A stretch of DNA of 8,944 bases, taken from the NCBI GenBank assembly GCA_007117175.1, contig SKGZ01000014.1, positions 1 through 8,944 on the forward strand, in the 5' to 3' direction. The notes below the pieces were generated by a model. That model did not search any database. It saw nothing but the letters and a program-made list of their open reading frames with translations, and was not told the origin of the DNA. Of this stretch, positions 5,771 to 8,944 are shown piece by piece (positions within the stretch are counted from its first letter, which is position 1; the number at the start of each line of letters is the position of its first letter). Made by a program: the position numbers and the translations under genes. Source of the DNA: Bacteriovoracales bacterium (GTDB lineage Bacteria > Bdellovibrionota > Bacteriovoracia > Bacteriovoracales > Bacteriovoracaceae).

Positions 5771-6616
5771 TTATTGTGATGCTGCCGCGATCAAGCTCAG
5801 CGCATTGGTTGATGACTGATTAGCTTGAGCGAGGACTGATGTTCCTGCCTGCATGAGAATGTTATTACGAGTCAATTCAGCAGTCGTTGCCGCCACATCG
5901 GCATCTCTTACCCTTGAGTTAGCAGCAGATAAGTTCTCCACTCCTACAGAGATATTATTAATGGTTGACTGCAATCTGTTCTGAAGAGCACCAAAATCTG
6001 CTCGAATACCAGAAACTGTCTGAATTGCCTGATCAATCGCTGAAAGCGAGTTCTGAGCAGAGATTTTGTCCGCTACAGACGCCAAGTTTAAACCTAAAGC
6101 AGCCACATTAGCATCAGCCGCTGAAGCATCAAAGGTTAACCTGTCACTTAAAGGATCATTTCTAGTTCCAATTTGGATGTCTAAGACCGCTCCAGTACCA
6201 TTTAATAGCTTCACACTATTAAATTCAGTGGAGTTGGCAATTCGATCCATTTCGGACAAAAGTTGTTCAAACTCAACATTCAAAAACTTTCGCTCTGTCT
6301 GACCGATAGTGTCTGATGCGGCCTGAACAGATAGCTCACGCAAACGAATTAGAATGTTTGAAACCTCAGACAGAGCTCCCTCGGCAATTTGCACCATAGA
6401 AATCCCATCCTGAGCATTTCGCTCCGCTTGACCTAGCCCCTTGATTTGAGCTCTTAAGTGCTCTGAAATCGCTAAACCTGCAGCATCATCGCCTGCGCGG
6501 TTAATACGCGATCCAGAAGAGAGCTGTTCAAAGGTCTTCTGTTGGTTGATCCCCGTTTGCCTCAGATTCCTCTGGGCATTTAACGAAGACACATTGGTGT
6601 TGATTCTCAAACCCAT
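5771..6616 (-). CDS. fliC: flagellin (FliC family)
   Basis: Flagellin is exported by the flagellar type III system and polymerises into the filament. The 281-residue protein has the full N-terminal D0/D1 block (MGLRINTNVSSLNAQ, LSSGSRINRAGDDAAGLAI, RLRELSVQAASDT) and the C-terminal block (LSAIDQAIQTVSGIRADFGALQNRL, SRVRDADVAATTAELTRNNI, QAGTSVLAQANQ). Between them is only a short linker, so the surface domains D2/D3 are absent, as in other compact flagellins. The tail ends ALSLIAAASQ. The ATG at 6616 is chosen over a longer reading to 6709 because AAGGAGG lies six bases before it and MGLRINTN is the family N-terminus. A leader with two perfect hairpins precedes it. Other flagellin copies may exist elsewhere, so the paralogue number is unknown. 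Confidence 0.97.
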   Translation of the reverse strand: MGLRINTNVSSLNAQRNLRQTGINQQKTFEQLSSGSRINRAGDDAAGLAISEHLRAQIKGLGQAERNAQDGISMVQIAEGALSEVSNILIRLRELSVQAASDTIGQTERKFLNVEFEQLLSEMDRIANSTEFNSVKLLNGTGAVLDIQIGTRNDPLSDRLTFDASAADANVAALGLNLASVADKISAQNSLSAIDQAIQTVSGIRADFGALQNRLQSTINNISVGVENLSAANSRVRDADVAATTAELTRNNILMQAGTSVLAQANQSSTNALSLIAAASQ

Positions 6617-6637
6617 AATATCCTCCTTGATAAGGTT

Positions 6638-6660
6638 TCCAGTCCTTTCCATGGACTGGA
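6638..6660 (-). promoter_or_regulatory. flagellin leader hairpin 2 with GGA in the loop
   Basis: On the mRNA strand, TCCAGTCC and GGACTGGA form a perfect 8-bp stem around the 7-base loop ATGGAAA, 21 bases upstream of the flagellin ATG. A GGA in a hairpin loop together with a GGA in the ribosome site (AAGGAGGA) is the typical layout of a CsrA/RsmA target. Control of flagellin mRNA by CsrA is established in Bacillus subtilis (hag). Here it is inference. Confidence 0.5.
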
Positions 6661-6686
6661 TATAAGCAGCGAATCTTCTGCTTATA
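6661..6686 (-). repeat. perfect 9-bp inverted repeat in the flagellin leader (hairpin 1)
   Basis: TATAAGCAG (6661-6669) and CTGCTTATA (6678-6686) are exact inverted copies around an 8-base centre, directly next to hairpin 2. In RNA this would cap the 5' end of the flagellin message and could protect it from decay. In DNA it could be a dimeric operator. The sequence does not decide between the two. Confidence 0.55.
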
Positions 6687-6692
6687 GTTCGG

Positions 6693-6700
6693 ATATCGGA
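6693..6700 (-). promoter_or_regulatory. possible flagellar sigma28 -10 element
   Basis: TCCGATAT on the minus strand resembles the sigma28 -10 consensus GCCGATAA and would place the transcript start near 6686, at the first base of hairpin 1. The matching -35 (TAAA at 15 bp) is absent (CATC), so the call is tentative. Confidence 0.3.
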
Positions 6701-6750
6701 AAATTCCACAAAGCAGATGAGTTCTACTTTCGTGTTAGGTAAATTTTTCC

Positions 6751-6756
6751 TATGCT
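6751..6756 (+). promoter_or_regulatory. -10-like element just before the GNAT gene
   Basis: TATGCT ends six bases before the ATG at 6763; no clear -35 is present. AAGG lies only two bases from the ATG, too close for normal use as a ribosome site, so a leaderless message is possible. Confidence 0.25.
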
Positions 6757-6762
6757 AAGGTT

Positions 6763-7617
6763 ATGAATACAATTGTGAATCTACAGGAAAACCCTGAATT
6801 ACTCTCACCTACAGTCAAACTTATCGAAGAGTCATTTGGTTATACTCCTAAACAGTCTTTTCAAGTAGACTTTGCGCCTCTGATGCACCCCTCAAATCTG
6901 CACAACTGCTTTGCTTATCTTCATCAAAATCAATTAGTGGCCCATATTGGCTGCCTGCCCAGACAAACAATGAATCCACAACTAGAACTCGTTTTACTAG
7001 GCGGCATTGCCGTTGCACCCAGTATGCGTGGCAAAGGGATTTTCAAGGCGCTCCTTAATCACTGCCTACAACAATTTTCAAACGCCAGTGCCATCATGCT
7101 TTGGTCGGACCTGCATCAACTCTATGCCCACTTTGATTTTTACCCCTGCTTTGAATACTTTGAGTACCAACAAAATCAACCTCAAAAGCAGCAATTTGAA
7201 TGCACCCATTACCAAAACCTCAAAAAATCAGAACAAGAACAGATCCAGCAGCTCTACCAACAAAAGGTTCAAAATCATTTTTCAATTCATCGCCAACAAA
7301 AGCACTGGGATATTCTATCCACTATCACCAGCGCCCAGTGGTGGATTCGCCGCAATCCCAAGAACGAAATTATCGGCTACGCTGTGCGCGGTAAGGGAAT
7401 GGATTTGACCAATATCATCCACGAGTACAGCTGGCCTGCTGAGTTCATCTATGAATTAAGCCAATTGGGAATTCTCTGGTCAGCCAATCATTATCCTCAA
7501 TTACAGAAAAATCCTCATAAACAAATTGGGGCATTGGTTAAAGTTTTGGACTCAAAGCTGACATTTGATTTTCTTAATCAACAAAGCTTTTATTTTTCTG
7601 GGCTAGATAGTATTTAA
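6763..7617 (+). CDS. GNAT family N-acetyltransferase, substrate unknown
   Basis: GNAT enzymes move an acetyl group from acetyl-CoA to an amine. The 284-residue protein has the central beta strand and pyrophosphate-binding loop LLGGIAVAPSMRGKGIFKALL at about 78-97 (Arg-Gly-x-Gly at 89-92), preceded by QLVAHIGCLPRQT as strand 2-3. The LWSDLHQLYAHFDFYPCFEYFE segment at 113-134 corresponds to the usual end of the fold. A second half (140-284) extends well beyond the 150-residue single GNAT fold. It is unusually rich in Gln and contains SAQWWIRRNPKNEIIGYAVRGKGMDL, possibly a degenerate second domain. It is divergent from flagellin and convergent with the kinase-like gene, with a 7-bp gap. The substrate cannot be inferred. 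Confidence 0.88.
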   Translation: MNTIVNLQENPELLSPTVKLIEESFGYTPKQSFQVDFAPLMHPSNLHNCFAYLHQNQLVAHIGCLPRQTMNPQLELVLLGGIAVAPSMRGKGIFKALLNHCLQQFSNASAIMLWSDLHQLYAHFDFYPCFEYFEYQQNQPQKQQFECTHYQNLKKSEQEQIQQLYQQKVQNHFSIHRQQKHWDILSTITSAQWWIRRNPKNEIIGYAVRGKGMDLTNIIHEYSWPAEFIYELSQLGILWSANHYPQLQKNPHKQIGALVKVLDSKLTFDFLNQQSFYFSGLDSI

Positions 7618-7624
7618 CTTAGTT

Positions 7625-8944
7625 TTACATCTTCTTATTCAGTATATAGATGCCGTGAAAGTAAGAGATCAAGGAGAGCGACCACAATATAATGGTTAAA
7701 GTGGGAATGCTCTCCTGGTCAAATTGATTCACCGATTGAAACACGACCAAACCACTGTAAAGAAAAACACTCCCAATAATCGAAGCACTGAGACAATAAA
7801 GTCCCCTGGCAATGCGATCAAGGTTTTCCGGAATGCCTTTGAGGTTAAAATCAAGGGCATAATTATTTTTAGTGAAAATCTTTAGAAATAAGGTAAGATG
7901 CTTGGGTAAAATACGCAAAGAGCTGACAAGGTCGCGGGAAAACCAAAGGGCGTCTCCCAGTATTTCTTCTTTGGATGTCACACTACCCACCAGATGATCC
8001 ATGTCGGATTGCAAGACCTCAAAGGCATTAATATTCATTCCCAATGAACGACCAACTCCATCCAGAGTGGACAGGGCCCTGAAAATAATAAACCACTCTC
8101 TGGGAAGATAGATTTTAAACTCTGAAAGACAGGCCATCATACTACCTGAAAGATCAGAGATCTGAATTTCCTCTGCACTTAAACCAATATAAGGAGAAAG
8201 TGCTTCTTCTAATGAGCGAGCTAATTTTTGATGATCTGGGATTTGCTCATAGTCTGCCACTTCTAAAAGTTCAAAAGTAAGATTATCAAAATTATAGGTA
8301 ACCATTGAATAAATAATGGCAATTAAACTGGCGCGATTCTTCTTGCTGAGATTACCCATGGAGCCAAAATCTAAGATTCCTATTTTTTCATCTGGCATTA
8401 ATAAGAAATTTCCACCGTGTAGATCTGCATGAAAAAAACCATCAACAAACATGGAGTGAACAAATAATTGTACTGCCTCCATTAGCTTGTTTTGCAGTTG
8501 CTCATTGATTTGATCTTTAGTGAGGCGATTAAAACCTTTTCCTGGTAAAAACTCTTGAACTAAAAGATTTCTCTTGGTGTATTCGGGATAGACCTTAGGG
8601 ATTTTGAGAATATTATTTTTGTCAATGCGAGAAATATTCTCCTTCATTCGCATTAAGTTTCTTTGCTCTAAAAAAAAATTAAGCTCTTTTTTGATGTGAA
8701 TATGAAAATCCTCCACAATGCGGCTCAAGCCTAAATACTTAATATCTACGCTGAGTTTTTCAAGCTGACTGAGAATATTTTTGATCACAGAGAAATCCAC
8801 GTTCACAATTTTCTCAATATTTGGTTTTCTCACTTTAATGACCACCTCTTCACCATTTTTCAAACGGGCTCGGTAGACTTCACCTACCGAGGCAGTGGCA
8901 ATCGGTTGCCAATTGAATTCAGAAAAGATTGAATCGACGGCAAA
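7625..8944 (-). CDS. ABC1/UbiB (AarF) family kinase-like protein, 5' end outside window
   Basis: UbiB-type proteins are atypical kinase-fold ATPases linked to ubiquinone biosynthesis or lipid handling at the membrane. The visible 439 codons read open to the window edge and lack the N-terminal part with the KxGQ motif. Visible motifs are PIATASVGEVYRARL (14-28, nucleotide loop), VVIKVRKP (34-41, Lys 37), the helix Glu in KKELNF (85-90), VQEFLPG (hinge), HADLHGGN (172-179, catalytic loop) and LDFGSMG (191-197, metal-binding Asp). The C-terminus has two predicted membrane helices (about 382-402 and 414-434), as in UbiB. All kinase residues that can be seen are intact. The ubiB orthologue and other ABC1 paralogues look alike at this level, so no symbol is given. 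Its end lies 7 bp from the convergent GNAT gene with no visible terminator. Confidence 0.93.
   Translation of the reverse strand, partial: FAVDSIFSEFNWQPIATASVGEVYRARLKNGEEVVIKVRKPNIEKIVNVDFSVIKNILSQLEKLSVDIKYLGLSRIVEDFHIHIKKELNFFLEQRNLMRMKENISRIDKNNILKIPKVYPEYTKRNLLVQEFLPGKGFNRLTKDQINEQLQNKLMEAVQLFVHSMFVDGFFHADLHGGNFLLMPDEKIGILDFGSMGNLSKKNRASLIAIIYSMVTYNFDNLTFELLEVADYEQIPDHQKLARSLEEALSPYIGLSAEEIQISDLSGSMMACLSEFKIYLPREWFIIFRALSTLDGVGRSLGMNINAFEVLQSDMDHLVGSVTSKEEILGDALWFSRDLVSSLRILPKHLTLFLKIFTKNNYALDFNLKGIPENLDRIARGLYCLSASIIGSVFLYSGLVVFQSVNQFDQESIPTLTIILWSLSLISYFHGIYILNKKM

Noticed and set aside
5764..5781. CATCA/TGATG inverted repeat across the flagellin stop codon as a terminator
   Set aside because: Only five pairs, no U-tract; too weak to end transcription before the 209-residue gene.
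6617..6709. Flagellin start extended to 6709
   Set aside because: The extra 31 residues run through the two leader hairpins and the Shine-Dalgarno, and MGLRINTN at 6616 is the conserved flagellin N-terminus.
7007..7408. Plus-strand frames of 64-133 codons inside the GNAT gene
   Set aside because: They are other-frame readings of the GNAT coding sequence without ribosome sites or protein-like composition.
1..8944. CRISPR array, insertion sequence, prophage or toxin-antitoxin module
   Set aside because: No spaced repeats, transposase, terminal inverted repeats or small toxin/antitoxin pairs were seen on either strand.

Overview
The window looks like chromosomal DNA of a Bdellovibrionota-type (predatory, formerly deltaproteobacterial) bacterium. 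This is inferred from four things: an AT-rich composition (roughly 40% G+C by eye, not computed), a Tad/Flp pilus operon headed by several class IVb pilin-like genes, a short flagellin without a variable central domain, and a 6S-like RNA. I cannot name a species. I see no insertion sequence, phage gene, CRISPR array, tRNA or rRNA.

Layout. Positions 1-3082 (minus strand) hold the front end of a Tad (Flp-type IVb) pilus operon, reading leftwards: an Flp-like pilin, three larger TadE/F-like pseudopilins, CpaB and the N-terminal half of the secretin CpaC. Most genes overlap by a few bases. The ATPase, platform proteins and prepilin peptidase would be expected to the left, outside the window. Positions 3083-3493 carry no protein gene. 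They hold a minus-strand promoter candidate for the pilus operon and, divergently, a structured RNA with a strong promoter that I assign to 6S RNA. Downstream on the plus strand is a 169-residue protein of unknown function, whose end overlaps by 20 bp the end of a convergent RmlD/MAT2B-like SDR protein that lacks the usual catalytic YxxxK.

Positions 4920-6700 (minus strand) form a probable flagellin transcription unit: a leader with two perfect hairpins, a 281-residue flagellin, a 6-codon mini-ORF with an excellent Shine-Dalgarno, an unknown helical 209-residue protein, and a clear intrinsic terminator. Positions 6763-7617 (plus) encode a GNAT acetyltransferase. It is convergent with a 5'-truncated ABC1/UbiB-type kinase-like gene at 7625-8944 (minus).

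How it fits together. Two surface-appendage systems (Tad pilus and flagellum) lie within 7 kb, next to a global regulatory RNA. In Bdellovibrio, flp pilus genes are known to lie near the host-interaction locus and flagellar motility aids prey encounter, so the theme suits a predator, though nothing here proves predation. The points most worth a second look are the run of four pseudopilins sharing one processing signature, the flagellin leader with GGA motifs in a hairpin loop and at the ribosome site, the mini-ORF before the 209-residue gene, the degenerate SDR, and three genes that may be translated leaderless.
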